DNA of 64,000 nt from Streptomyces sp. NBC_01476. GTDB taxonomy: Bacteria; Actinomycetota; Actinomycetes; Streptomycetales; Streptomycetaceae. The stretch is taken from positions 1,935,501 to 1,999,500 of the forward strand of contig NZ_CP109446.1 of assembly GCF_036227265.1 (NCBI RefSeq), given 5' to 3'. Position numbers and translations under genes: made by a program. The notes under the pieces were generated by a model, which was not told the origin of the DNA, made no database searches, and saw nothing but the letters and a program-made list of their open reading frames with translations. Positions 56,343-64,000 of this stretch are shown here, piece by piece (position 1 is the stretch's first letter; each line of letters starts with the position of its first letter).

Positions 56343-56411
56343 GTGACCGGGTGCCGTGACCGGGTGCCGGCGGCAGGTGACCGGGTGCCGGGGTCAGGTG
56401 ACCGGGTCCCG
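56343..56411. repeat. Four direct repeats of GTGACCGGGTGCCG between convergent genes
   Basis: Copies begin at 56343, 56356, 56377 and 56398 (the last with one change), so spacing is 13, 21, 21. They fill the 85-bp gap between the GT87 and M48 genes. Probably slipped-strand expansion; no regulator is implied. Confidence 0.7.
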
Positions 56412-56416
56412 GTCCT

Positions 56417-57559
56417 TCACGCCCCTTGCGGGTGCCAGGCCCTGGCCGTGGCGATGCGGGAAGCCGGCGTCGGGTGGGTGCCCAGCAGGAGGTGCAGGAG
56501 AGCCGGCGGAGCCGGGTCGGAGACATTGGTGACCGTCAGGCGGCGCTGCATCGCGATGAACTCCGCCGGGTCCCCGGTGAGCGCCAGTGCGTGCAGATCG
56601 GCGCGGTGCTCGATACGGCGGGACAGCGCGTGCCCGAGCGGGGAGACGAGGGTGCCGCCGAGCGAGGCGACGGCGGCGAGCAGGAAGGCCGAGCGGGGGT
56701 CGGCGAAGTGCTGGACGCCGGCCGTCGACAGCAGCGGTCCCCAGCTGACGACGGCCGCGAGCACGCAGACGCCGAGCGCCGCGCCCAGCGCGCCGAACGC
56801 CGTGCCGCGCGGCACATCGCGGTGGACGACGTGCCCGAGTTCATGGGCGACGACGAGTTCCACCTCCCGGGCGGACGCCGTGCCGAGCAGCGTGTCGTAG
56901 GCGACGATCCGCCGGGTGCGGCCGTATCCGGAGACATACGCGTTGAGCGCGGTGGTCCGCCGGGACGCGTCGGCGACCAGCACGTCACGGACCCGGACAC
57001 CGTCCCGGGCGGCGAGCGCGAGCAGCGCGTCCCGCAGCGGGCCGGGTTCCATCGGCGTGAAGGTGCTGAAGAGCGGCTCGAAGACCAGCGGGGCCACAAA
57101 GGAGAGCAGGAAGGTCACCGCCGCCGCCCCGCCCGCCGCCCACGCCCACCACCAGCGGGTCGTCCCGGCGAGCGCGTAGACCGCGAAGAGCGCCCCGAGA
57201 GCCAGCGGCAGCGACACCAGCAGCCCGCGTGCCTGGTCCAGCGCCCAGCCGCCCCACCCCTGGGTGACCAGTCCGAACCGGGCCCGCACCACCCGTCCGC
57301 GTGCCGCGAACGGCAGTGTCAGCAGCTGCGGCAGCACGACGAGGGACACCGCGGCGCCCAGGACCCGCAGCGCCCACGCGTCCCCGAACGCTCCGATCAG
57401 CCGCGCCCCGCCGGAGGTCAGGCCGAGCGCGAGCAGCAGCGCCGTGGACACCGCCCACGAACCGGCCACCGCCGGCAGCACCCCGCGCCGCAGCGCCCGG
57501 GCCCTGGCGATGTGCTCCGGCGTGAAGTCCGCGGTGCCGGCATCGGCGCTGCCGCTCAT
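56417..57559 (-). CDS. M48-family membrane zinc metalloprotease
   Basis: HtpX/Ste24-like protease, 380 residues. The metal motif HELGHVVHRD and the third ligand in RRIEHRADLHAL are present. Several membrane helices precede it (about 25-45, 60-80, 105-125, 135-160). Start ATG 57559 overlaps the lipoprotein stop by 4 nt, so the pair is coupled. It probably cleaves membrane or envelope proteins. Confidence 0.9.
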   Translation of the reverse strand: MSGSADAGTADFTPEHIARARALRRGVLPAVAGSWAVSTALLLALGLTSGGARLIGAFGDAWALRVLGAAVSLVVLPQLLTLPFAARGRVVRARFGLVTQGWGGWALDQARGLLVSLPLALGALFAVYALAGTTRWWWAWAAGGAAAVTFLLSFVAPLVFEPLFSTFTPMEPGPLRDALLALAARDGVRVRDVLVADASRRTTALNAYVSGYGRTRRIVAYDTLLGTASAREVELVVAHELGHVVHRDVPRGTAFGALGAALGVCVLAAVVSWGPLLSTAGVQHFADPRSAFLLAAVASLGGTLVSPLGHALSRRIEHRADLHALALTGDPAEFIAMQRRLTVTNVSDPAPPALLHLLLGTHPTPASRIATARAWHPQGA

Positions 57560-58818
57560 CCCAGCTCCCCTTCCACGTAGCTCCGCCAGCGGGCGGTGAA
57601 GGCCGGCAGGCTCAGCCCGACCGCCGCCCGCAGCCGGGTGTCCAGGCTGCCGCCCCTGGCCACTGCCCGGTAGAAGGCGGTGAGCGTCGCGGGCGACCAC
57701 TGGTCGGCGATCATCCGGCAGGCCAGCCAGCCCCCTTCGTACGCCTGCGGCAGCCGCGCCGCGGTCGCCGCGAAGTCCGCGTCGGACGGCAGCGCGCCGG
57801 GCACCCGGCCCGCCGCGACGTCCTTGGTCAGCTCCGGTGCGATCTCCGGCGCGGTCCGCCCGGAGTCGCGGTAGGCGACCCAGTCGGCGATGCCCTCCGA
57901 GAGCCACAGCGGGGTGCCGGCGCCGGTGGCCAGCCGGGTGGCGACGTGCGTGGTCTCGTGGGTGAACACGACCTGCCGGCCGAAGGCGGAAAGGTCCGCG
58001 AACGCCTCGGGGTTGACGATCACCCGGTCGGCGGGGGCGGCGGCGTTGGCGCCGAGTTCGCCGGTGGTGACGGCCGCGATGTCGCGGTAGCCGGCCGGGT
58101 CCGCGCCCAGCAGCGCGCCCAGTTGCCCGAGCGTGGCGGGCGCCTCGACCACCACCTTGCCGGGCCAGCCGGTGCCCCACGCGTGGGTCACCTCGGGCAC
58201 CGCCTGGTCGGCGTCGTCCGCGTAGCCGCGCAGCACCGCCCGGTCGCCGAGCCCGAGCACCAGGCTGTGAGTACCGCGCACCACTTGGACCGCCCCCTGG
58301 TCCCACAGCTGTACGGCGGTGCGGTGGCCGCTCACCGCTCCGTCGGAGTCGGCGGCGACGTACCACCGCCCGCCGTGCTCGGCGAGCGTCAGATACGCGG
58401 TGGAGACCACCGGCTCGGTGTCGTAGCCGCGCAGCCGGTAACCGAGCCGGACCTCGACCGCGGCCCGCCGGGTGCCGTCCGCGGAGGCGGCGTCGGGCAG
58501 CGCGAAGGCGCCGGTGCGGACCACGGTGTACGACCAGGCGGCCAGCGGAACGTCCGCCAGGTTGCTGAACATCGCGCTCTGCCGGGCCCGGAACGCCGTG
58601 GCCCGCGGGTCGATCCCGGCGAGGAAGGCCGCCTTGTCGTGGTGGAGCACGGCCGCGGCCTGCCGGCCGAGCAGCTGCCGGGCCGCGGTCTCGGTGGCGT
58701 TCGCGGGGGCCTCGCGGGAGCCCGTGGAGCAGCCGCCGGCCAGCACCGCCAGCACGGCGAGAGCCGCCGCCCAGGAGCGGACGGCGGCCCGGGGGCGTGC
58801 TGCGGTCACGGTGGGCAC
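57556..58818 (-). CDS. Lipoprotein with HExxH-type peptidase-like domain
   Basis: Exported lipoprotein of 420 residues: basic N-terminus, hydrophobic core and lipobox LAGGC (Cys about 30). The C-terminal domain has VVFTHETTHVATRLA and WLSEGIADWVAY, the HExxH plus downstream Glu of gluzincins (basic secretory/DUF4157-like), so a zinc peptidase is plausible. The first half is a NTF2-like fold (RQLLGRQAAAVLHHDKAAFLAG). Translationally coupled with the M48 protease. Role unknown. Confidence 0.83.
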   Translation of the reverse strand: MPTVTAARPRAAVRSWAAALAVLAVLAGGCSTGSREAPANATETAARQLLGRQAAAVLHHDKAAFLAGIDPRATAFRARQSAMFSNLADVPLAAWSYTVVRTGAFALPDAASADGTRRAAVEVRLGYRLRGYDTEPVVSTAYLTLAEHGGRWYVAADSDGAVSGHRTAVQLWDQGAVQVVRGTHSLVLGLGDRAVLRGYADDADQAVPEVTHAWGTGWPGKVVVEAPATLGQLGALLGADPAGYRDIAAVTTGELGANAAAPADRVIVNPEAFADLSAFGRQVVFTHETTHVATRLATGAGTPLWLSEGIADWVAYRDSGRTAPEIAPELTKDVAAGRVPGALPSDADFAATAARLPQAYEGGWLACRMIADQWSPATLTAFYRAVARGGSLDTRLRAAVGLSLPAFTARWRSYVEGELG

Positions 58819-58853
58819 GCGCCCGATCGTACGGCCCCGCGGGCCGCCCGGGG

Positions 58854-59915
58854 TCAGCCGGTGGGACGGGTCACTGCGGTGACCGGCATCATGCCGACCG
58901 GGTCGTACCTGACCCGGGCGCCCGGGTAGGGGGCGTGGATGACCTGGCCGCCGCCGACGTACATGCCGACGTGACTGGCGTCACCGCGGTAGATCACCAG
59001 ATCGCCGGGGCGGGCCTGGTCCAGCGGGACCCGGGTGCCGGCGTTGGCCTGCTCCTGGGAGGTGCGGGGCAGCGAGACGCCGGCCTGCTGGTAGGCGTAG
59101 ACCATCAGGCCGGAACAGTCGAAGGCGTGGGGCCCCGCGGCGCCCCACACATAGGGCGACCCGACCAGCCCGCGGGCGGCGGCCACCGCGACGGCGGCCC
59201 GGCCGGAGGAGGCGGGCAGCGGGGCGATGCCCGGTGTCGTACGGTCCCGGGAGGCGCGTTCGCTCATCCCGGGGGTGTAGGCGGCCCGCTGGGCGGCGGG
59301 CAGCACGTTGAGGATGCGCTGGGCGGCGGCCAGCGACTTCTGCACCGCTTTCTTCCGCTGGGCCAGCAGGGCGCCGGACTGCCGCAGTTCGGCCAGCTTG
59401 TCGGCGGCCTCGCCGCGCTGCTGCACCAGCGTCCGCTCGGCGTTCTGGAGTTGCTTCAGCCGCCCGGCCTGCTGGTCGCCGATCCGGCTGATGGTGGCCA
59501 CGCGGCCGAGATAGTCGGCGGGGGTGTCGGAGAGCAGCAGCGCGAGCGCGGGGTCGATGCCGCCCTCGCGGTACTGCGAGGCGGCCAGGGTGCCGATCTC
59601 GTCGCGGAGTTCGTTGACCCGCTGCTGGCCCTTGGCGGCCCGGTCCTGGAGCGAAGTCAGCTCGTCCCGCAGCCGCTTGGTGCGTTCCTGGGAGGCGTCG
59701 TACTGCTGGGTGGCCTGTTCGGCCTGCTGGTAGAGCCGGTCGAGCCGGTCCAGCTGCGACGCGTGGTCCTGGGCGCCGCCCGACGGGTCCGCACTGGCCA
59801 TCTGCGCGGCGCCGCCGGAGAGGGCCGCGGTGGCCGCGGCAGCCGCGGAGAGCACGGTGACGCGGGTGGTACGGGCGGCCAGGCCCGGCTGCGGAAAGCG
59901 TCGATGGGAAGCCAC
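58854..59915 (-). CDS. NlpC/P60 cell-wall endopeptidase (first of tandem pair)
   Basis: Secreted peptidoglycan hydrolase, 353 residues. Signal peptide to about residue 45, then a long coiled-coil (about 55-210), then NlpC/P60 domain with catalytic FDCSGLMVYAY (Cys) and HVGMYVGGGQVIHAPY (two His). GTG 59915 matches the start of the paralogue (VASHRR versus MASHRR). A promoter places the transcript start next to this GTG, so an upstream ATG (59936) lies before it and cannot be used. It is paralogous to the next gene, which probably arose by duplication. Confidence 0.92.
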   Translation of the reverse strand: MASHRRFPQPGLAARTTRVTVLSAAAAATAALSGGAAQMASADPSGGAQDHASQLDRLDRLYQQAEQATQQYDASQERTKRLRDELTSLQDRAAKGQQRVNELRDEIGTLAASQYREGGIDPALALLLSDTPADYLGRVATISRIGDQQAGRLKQLQNAERTLVQQRGEAADKLAELRQSGALLAQRKKAVQKSLAAAQRILNVLPAAQRAAYTPGMSERASRDRTTPGIAPLPASSGRAAVAVAAARGLVGSPYVWGAAGPHAFDCSGLMVYAYQQAGVSLPRTSQEQANAGTRVPLDQARPGDLVIYRGDASHVGMYVGGGQVIHAPYPGARVRYDPVGMMPVTAVTRPTG

Positions 59916-59923
59916 AGCGGCAG

Positions 59924-59953
59924 ACAGTAACCACATGGTGGCGGAGAGTACAA
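59924..59953 (-). promoter_or_regulatory. Promoter of the first NlpC/P60 gene, leaderless
   Basis: Minus-strand TTGTAC (59948-59953) and TACTGT (59924-59929) are 18 bp apart. The expected transcript start (about 59917) coincides with the GTG at 59915, and no ribosome site is present. Confidence 0.55.
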
Positions 59954-60165
59954 AGGGCTGCCGCCCGTACATATGAACACTCCGGCGCCGCGCCGCAGGT
60001 CACACGGCCAGGAGCGGTCACCGGGCCCGGCAGCGGTCACCCGAACGCCGTACGCGGGGAGCGGCCGGGGTTGCCGCCTCGGCCCTGTCCACCGGGTCCA
60101 CCGGGTCCACCGCGTCCGATGTGCCCACCGCGTCCGTCGCGCCGGGTCGGACACCAGGGGGTGGG

Positions 60166-61197
60166 TCAGATACGGACGCCGAACTCGAAGGGCATGTCGT
60201 TCATCGACTCGTACCGCACCACAGCGCCCGGCTTCGGGGCGTGCAGCACCAGGCCGTTGCCCGCGTAGAGGCCGACGTGGTGGTAGTCGCCGTAGAAGAT
60301 CACCAGGTCGCCGACGCCCAGCTGGGAGGCGGAGTAGATCCGGGTGCCGGCGTTGGCCTGCTCCTGGGAGGTCCGGGGTATGGAGACACCGGCCTGCGCG
60401 TAGGCGTAGGAGGTGAGGCCGGAGCAGTCGAAGGAGCCGGGGCCGGTGGCGCCGTAGACGTACGGCTTGCCGAGTTCGTTCTGCGCGGCGGCGAAGGCGG
60501 CGCCGGCCCGCTGGGTGGCCGGCACGGCGTTGCCGAGGTTGACCCGGGAGCTGGCCCGGCTGGCGGCGAGGGCGTCCTGCTGGGCGATCTGCGCGCGCTG
60601 CTGGGCGGTGAGCGAGTTGAGCACCGCCTGCGCCTGGGAGAGCTTCTCCTTGGCCTCGTTCTTGCGCTTCGCCAACTCCGCGCGGGTGCTCTGGAGTTCG
60701 GCGAGCTTGCTGGTGGCCTCGGCGCGGGACTGGTCCAGGGTCCGCTTGGCGTCCTGGAGTTGGTCGAGCGCGCCGACCTGGAGCGAACTGAGCTGGTCCA
60801 TGGTGGTGGCCTGCTGCAAATACGTGTCCGGGTTGGCCGACAAGAAGAGCTGGAGCATCGGGTCGATGCCGCCGTTGCGGTACTGGGAGGCGGCGAGGGT
60901 GCCGAGGCCGTCCCGGAGCTGGTTGAGGTGCTGCTGCTGCCGGGCGACCTGGTCCTGAAGGCTTGAGGCGTCCTTCTGGAGGGTAGTCAACTTCTCGCTG
61001 GCGGCGTCGAGCTTCTCGGTGGCCTGCTCCGCCTGGGTGTAAAGGGCGTCGACCTTGGCCTTGGCGTCCTTGACGGTGGGCTTTGCGGGGGCGGCGTTCG
61101 CAGCTTGCGCGGAGAGGGCGACCGCGGCTGCGGCGGTCGCGGTCAGCACGGTCACACGCGTGCGGGTTGCCGGCTTGGGTCGACGGTGGGACGCCAC
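60166..61197 (-). CDS. NlpC/P60 cell-wall endopeptidase (second of tandem pair)
   Basis: Secreted hydrolase of 343 residues with the same layout as its neighbour: signal peptide (to about 37), coiled-coil of Ala/Gln/Lys/Leu (about 45-225), and an NlpC/P60 domain with PYVYGATGPGSFDCSGLTSYAYAQ trimmed here as FDCSGL plus HHVGLYAGNGLVLHAP. GTG 61197 has AAGGAG 10 nt upstream. The 327-bp leader region is discussed separately. Its C-terminal DPMLQLFLSANPDTYLQQ segment also recurs in the first copy. Confidence 0.92.
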   Translation of the reverse strand: MASHRRPKPATRTRVTVLTATAAAAVALSAQAANAAPAKPTVKDAKAKVDALYTQAEQATEKLDAASEKLTTLQKDASSLQDQVARQQQHLNQLRDGLGTLAASQYRNGGIDPMLQLFLSANPDTYLQQATTMDQLSSLQVGALDQLQDAKRTLDQSRAEATSKLAELQSTRAELAKRKNEAKEKLSQAQAVLNSLTAQQRAQIAQQDALAASRASSRVNLGNAVPATQRAGAAFAAAQNELGKPYVYGATGPGSFDCSGLTSYAYAQAGVSIPRTSQEQANAGTRIYSASQLGVGDLVIFYGDYHHVGLYAGNGLVLHAPKPGAVVRYESMNDMPFEFGVRI

Positions 61198-61524
61198 GAA
61201 GGCGAGCTCCTTCTTCCTTCAGCCGCCTACCGGTTCAGCTGGCGGGCGGCCCCCGAGCGCCATCCGGGTTGGATGATCGACTGCGCGGAGGTTCGACGCC
61301 TGACCTTAGTGACCTTCCTGTGATCGGATCAAATCTTTGTAGGCAAAATCTCGACCGGTTCGCACATTCTTTACGTCAGTCGCACCAGCGGTGAGGGCCA
61401 CGCGACGCTGAGTTGCTCGAACACGCCCGAACAACCCTGCGGCGCAAGCGGGTTGAGCCGGACAGGGCGGGGCGGCGGAAGGCGGCGGACCGGCACGGAC
61501 CGGAGGTCAGACGCGGACCGGGGG
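61198..61524. other. Gene-free region upstream of the second NlpC/P60 gene
   Basis: About 327 bp without a gene. 61219-61303 holds the structured leader; 61320-61380 is markedly AT-rich for this genome (CAAATCTTTGTAGGCAAAA) and probably contains the promoter; TTGATC and TAAGGT with an 18-bp gap are one candidate. 61500-61535 contains a duplicated GGTCAGACGCG block that includes the stop of the NYN gene. Confidence 0.6.
61219..61303 (-). ncRNA. Structured 5' leader, candidate ydaO-type c-di-AMP riboswitch
   Basis: In the minus direction the leader runs from TCAGGCGTC to GGCGGCTGA (plus positions 61295-61303 and 61219-61227), which can pair as a 9-bp P1 helix with one mismatch. Inside are CAGCTGAACCGGTAGGC and GGCTGAAGGAAGAAGGAG, similar to the conserved 3' part of ydaO riboswitches, which in actinobacteria control cell-wall hydrolases. 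The roughly 85 nt is shorter than typical aptamers, so the call is tentative. Confidence 0.45.
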
Positions 61525-62898
61525 TCAGACGCGGGCGAGGCGCTTGAGCAGCAGGGTGGAGGCCACCGGGCGGGCGCCGGCCTTGGCGACGCCGTCGGCC
61601 ACCTCACGGTCGGCGGAGACCACCACGATCTGGCGGCCCGGCGGTTCCGCGCGCACCAGGCGGCGGATCAGCTCGTCCGCCGTCTCCCCGGCCTTGCTGA
61701 AGAGCACCCGCACCCCGCGCGGCGGCGCGAGCAGCACCGGCATGTCGAGATCGGCGCCGTCGAAGACGCAGGTGACCTCCGCGCCGCTCTGCGCGGCCAG
61801 CGCCGCCAGGCCGCCGAGCAGCCGCAGCCGCTGCTTCTCCAGCGGCAGCGACGGATAGCCGGTCTTGGTGACGTTGTAGCCGTCCACCACCAGATGCGCC
61901 TGCGGCAGCGCGAGCAACTGGTCGAGCAGCTGCGGATCCGTCGCGGACAGCGCCCGCGTGGCGATGTCGTGCGCGCTGAACTGGCCGGGCGCCACCGCCT
62001 CCACCGTGTCGGCGGGCCGGACGCCGATCGTGTCCCGGGGCGGCAGCGCGAGTTCGCGGCGCAGCCCGGCGGCGGCGTCCAGCACGGTGTCGAGCAGCAG
62101 CCGCAGCCGTACGTCCTCGACGCTGCGCCCCTCGCGCACCGCCCGCCGGCCGGCCTCCATCACCGCTTCGGCCTCGGTCAGCCGGGTCCGCAGCCGGCGC
62201 GCCTCGGCCTCGGCGGCGGCCCGGTCGCGTTCGGCGGCGGCGCGTACGTCGTCCACCTCGTTCTGCAGCTTCCGCTGGGCGGCCTCCGCCCGCTTGACGT
62301 CGCTGTGCGCGGCGCGCAGCTTGCGGTGCAGGGCGTCGCTCTCCTTGCGGACCGTCTCCAGCTCGCTGCGCGCCCGGATGGCCTCGGTGCGGGCCTGGGC
62401 ACGCAGCTCGTCGACCTCCTCGCGCAGCCGGGCCAGCTCGGCGAGCGTCTCCTCGTCGGCGCGCTCGGCGTCCGCCCGCTGCGCCTCCTCCCCCGCGGTG
62501 GCGACCAGCTTCGCCCAGCCGGCCGGCCGCAGCAGGTAGGCAGCGGCGGCCACGTCGAGCGGGTCCGCGGCGGGCGGCGGGGTGCCGCCGTCCAGCGCCT
62601 CGGTCAGCTCCGGCTGGACCTCGCGCAGCTTGCCCGCGACCTTCAGCCGGAAGCCGGCGTCCGACTCCAGAGCGGCGGCCAGCGCGGTGGCCGCGTACTT
62701 CACACGTCTGGACGGGGTGAAGCGGGCATAGGGCCGCAGCGACACCGGCAGATCGGCGTAGGTGAAACCGCCGAAGGCGTCGGCCGCGATGGCGACGACG
62801 CGATGCCGTACGCCCTCGGGCAGCGGTCGGTCGAGCGCGGGCTCGCCCGCACCGCCCTCGCTCGCCCCGGCGTCCGGAACGCCGCCGCTACCGTCCAC
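61525..62898 (-). CDS. NYN domain (YacP-like) putative RNA-processing protein
   Basis: 457 residues: an N-terminal helical domain, a coiled-coil of about 130 residues (EEVDELRAQARTEAIRARSEL and so on), and a C-terminal NYN/PIN-like nuclease domain with LVVDGYNVTKTGYP, VTCVFDGADLD, and IVVVSADREVADG, the acidic metal-binding residues. Family members bind or cut RNA; no activity is proved. The start GTG 62898 has GGGAG upstream. It is downstream of no operon partner on this strand. Confidence 0.86.
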   Translation of the reverse strand: MDGSGGVPDAGASEGGAGEPALDRPLPEGVRHRVVAIAADAFGGFTYADLPVSLRPYARFTPSRRVKYAATALAAALESDAGFRLKVAGKLREVQPELTEALDGGTPPPAADPLDVAAAAYLLRPAGWAKLVATAGEEAQRADAERADEETLAELARLREEVDELRAQARTEAIRARSELETVRKESDALHRKLRAAHSDVKRAEAAQRKLQNEVDDVRAAAERDRAAAEAEARRLRTRLTEAEAVMEAGRRAVREGRSVEDVRLRLLLDTVLDAAAGLRRELALPPRDTIGVRPADTVEAVAPGQFSAHDIATRALSATDPQLLDQLLALPQAHLVVDGYNVTKTGYPSLPLEKQRLRLLGGLAALAAQSGAEVTCVFDGADLDMPVLLAPPRGVRVLFSKAGETADELIRRLVRAEPPGRQIVVVSADREVADGVAKAGARPVASTLLLKRLARV

Positions 62899-63140
62899 CA
62901 GTCACTCCCGTCCGGTTTCCTCGGCGCCCTCCCGGCCCCCTTCGATCCCTCGGCCGCCGTCTGCTGTATCCATTGTCCCCGTTGCGGAGGTGAATCCGGT
63001 AAGTACCTCGTTCGCGGTTCGGCAACGGCTGGGCGGCCGGTCGGCACGGGCGTGTCCGGGTCACCCTACGGCCTCGGCGGTCCGGCGCGCTGCGGCGAGG
63101 CGACCTTTGTCCGGTACGCCCGTTCCGTCATCATCGGTCC

Positions 63141-63920
63141 ATGGTCATCCCGGTGTACGACAAGAACCCGGTCCACCGCACGCCGGTCGTGACGTACACG
63201 CTGATCGGCCTGTGCACCGCGGTGTTCCTGCTGGGCCCGCTCTCCGGCTTCACCCCGGCCTACGGCGGCGGCCACCGGCTGGTCTGCGAACAGGCGCTCT
63301 ACTTCAACCGCTGGGGTGTCATCCCGGCCGAGCTCTTCCATGGCAAGCTGCCACCGGGCCGGCTCGACCTGCCGGCCGGCTGCCCGGTCCCGCACGGCTA
63401 CGGGAAGTCGCCGTTCCTCTCCGTGCTCACCGCGCTCTTCCTGCACGGCGGCTGGGTGCACCTTGTCGGCAACATGCTCTTCCTGTGGGTCTTCGGCGAC
63501 AACGTCGAGAACCGCATGGGCCGGGTCCGCTTCGCCCTCTTCTACGTGACGGCCGGCTACCTGGCCACGTACGGCTTCGCCTTCGGACACAGCGACGACG
63601 CACAGAGCCTGGTGGGAGCCTCGGGAGCCATCTCCGGCGCGCTCGGGGCCTACCTCTACCTCTATCCGAAGTCCCGGGTCACCAGTCTCTTCCCGTTCCT
63701 GTTCTTCATCCCGCTGCGCTTCCCCGCGTGGATGGTGCTCGGCTTCTGGTTCGTGCTGCAGTGGCTCGCCGCGCAGACCGCCCAGGGGGGTCCCGGTGTG
63801 GCCTATCTCGCCCACGTGGTGGGCTTCGCCTTCGGCTTCCTCTGCGCGTGGGTCTGCTACCGGCCCCGGCGTAAGGTGAGGCTCGTCATCACGCCGACCC
63901 AGGGAGACATTCAGCCGTGA
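63141..63920 (+). CDS. Rhomboid-family intramembrane serine protease
   Basis: Multispanning protease of 259 residues. Ser in GASGAISGALGAYL and His in AYLAHVVGFAFGF form the dyad; HGGWVHLVGNMLFLWVFG is the family's loop and helix with the conserved His/Asn. Six helices are likely. ATG 63141. It overlaps the AsnC-type gene by 4 nt. The natural substrates are unknown. No gene is seen in the 242 bp upstream. Confidence 0.93.
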   Translation: MVIPVYDKNPVHRTPVVTYTLIGLCTAVFLLGPLSGFTPAYGGGHRLVCEQALYFNRWGVIPAELFHGKLPPGRLDLPAGCPVPHGYGKSPFLSVLTALFLHGGWVHLVGNMLFLWVFGDNVENRMGRVRFALFYVTAGYLATYGFAFGHSDDAQSLVGASGAISGALGAYLYLYPKSRVTSLFPFLFFIPLRFPAWMVLGFWFVLQWLAAQTAQGGPGVAYLAHVVGFAFGFLCAWVCYRPRRKVRLVITPTQGDIQP

Positions 63921-64000
63921 TCACCGCGATCGTGCTCATCAAGACGTCTGTCGACCGCATCCCGGAGATCGCCGAGTCGATCGCCGCGCTCGACAACGTC
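63917..64000 (+). CDS. Lrp/AsnC-type ligand-binding (RAM) domain protein, start only
   Basis: Only the first 28 codons are present, GTG 63917 (overlapping the rhomboid stop): ITAIVLIKTSVDRIPEIAESIAAL, a typical beta-alpha RAM opening of AsnC effector-binding proteins, without a preceding helix-turn-helix, so a stand-alone RAM protein. It continues beyond the window. Confidence 0.75.
   Translation, partial: MITAIVLIKTSVDRIPEIAESIAALDNV

Overview
The window is about 64 kb of very GC-rich chromosomal DNA from a streptomycete-type actinomycete (family Streptomycetaceae). This rests on codon use (G or C at almost every third position, many GTG and some TTG starts), a geosmin synthase, MacRS-like, DUF3040, SAV_6107-HEPN and Rv2175c families, and a gene order that follows the SCO2087-SCO2140 segment of Streptomyces coelicolor as I remember it. 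There is no rRNA, tRNA, CRISPR array, prophage or insertion sequence that I can see. The window is a dense core-genome segment.

Layout. 1-7993 (minus): the proximal division and cell wall (dcw) cluster, transcribed mraZ-rsmH-ftsL-ftsI-murE-murF-mraY (mraY runs off the left edge), with four 10-bp-spaced GTGG boxes in the mraZ promoter. 8121-13802 (plus): a beta-type carbonic anhydrase, then a MoxR-DUF58-transglutaminase operon. 13934-19008: DUF3040 protein, methyltransferase, HEPN protein divergent from a TetR regulator, DUF4126 membrane protein and a phytoene-desaturase-like oxidoreductase. 19234-21501: the two-domain geosmin synthase. 21530-28839: methylenetetrahydrofolate reductase, a Tyr/Gly/Gln-rich membrane protein, and thiamine biosynthesis (thiE; TPP riboswitch-thiO-thiS-thiG) around an Rv2175c-like regulator and a FAD reductase.

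28847-36166: amidase, a PASTA-type Ser/Thr kinase followed by endonuclease IV, a sulfite-oxidase-like protein, bacterioferritin with its partner ferredoxin Bfd (the latter behind twin iron boxes), and type II DAHP synthase. 36385-42497: a secreted amidase, a trpEG anthranilate synthase fusion behind a Trp-codon leader peptide and attenuator, a uridine-kinase-like protein and a phosphofructokinase with PPi-type residues. 42567-51734: MacRS-type two-component system, acyltransferase, esterase, glucokinase, an ArsA-like ATPase with an altered P-loop, SRPBCC and phosphoesterase genes. 51959-64000: acyl-CoA synthetase, PimB-like and GT87 mannosyltransferases, an M48 protease with a lipoprotein, two tandem NlpC/P60 hydrolases (one behind a structured leader that may be a c-di-AMP riboswitch), an NYN protein, a rhomboid protease and the start of an AsnC-type protein.

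Functionally the window joins peptidoglycan synthesis and division, wall hydrolysis, envelope lipid and mannolipid synthesis, precursor supply (aromatic, thiamine, folate, glycolysis) and iron storage. Much of the order from dcw through the kinase, DAHP synthase, acyltransferase, ArsA/SRPBCC, fadD, pimB and NlpC/P60 also occurs in Mycobacterium tuberculosis (about Rv2150c-Rv2190c), so it looks like an ancient actinobacterial envelope locus. The geosmin synthase stands out as the gene not expected at this position from S. coelicolor.
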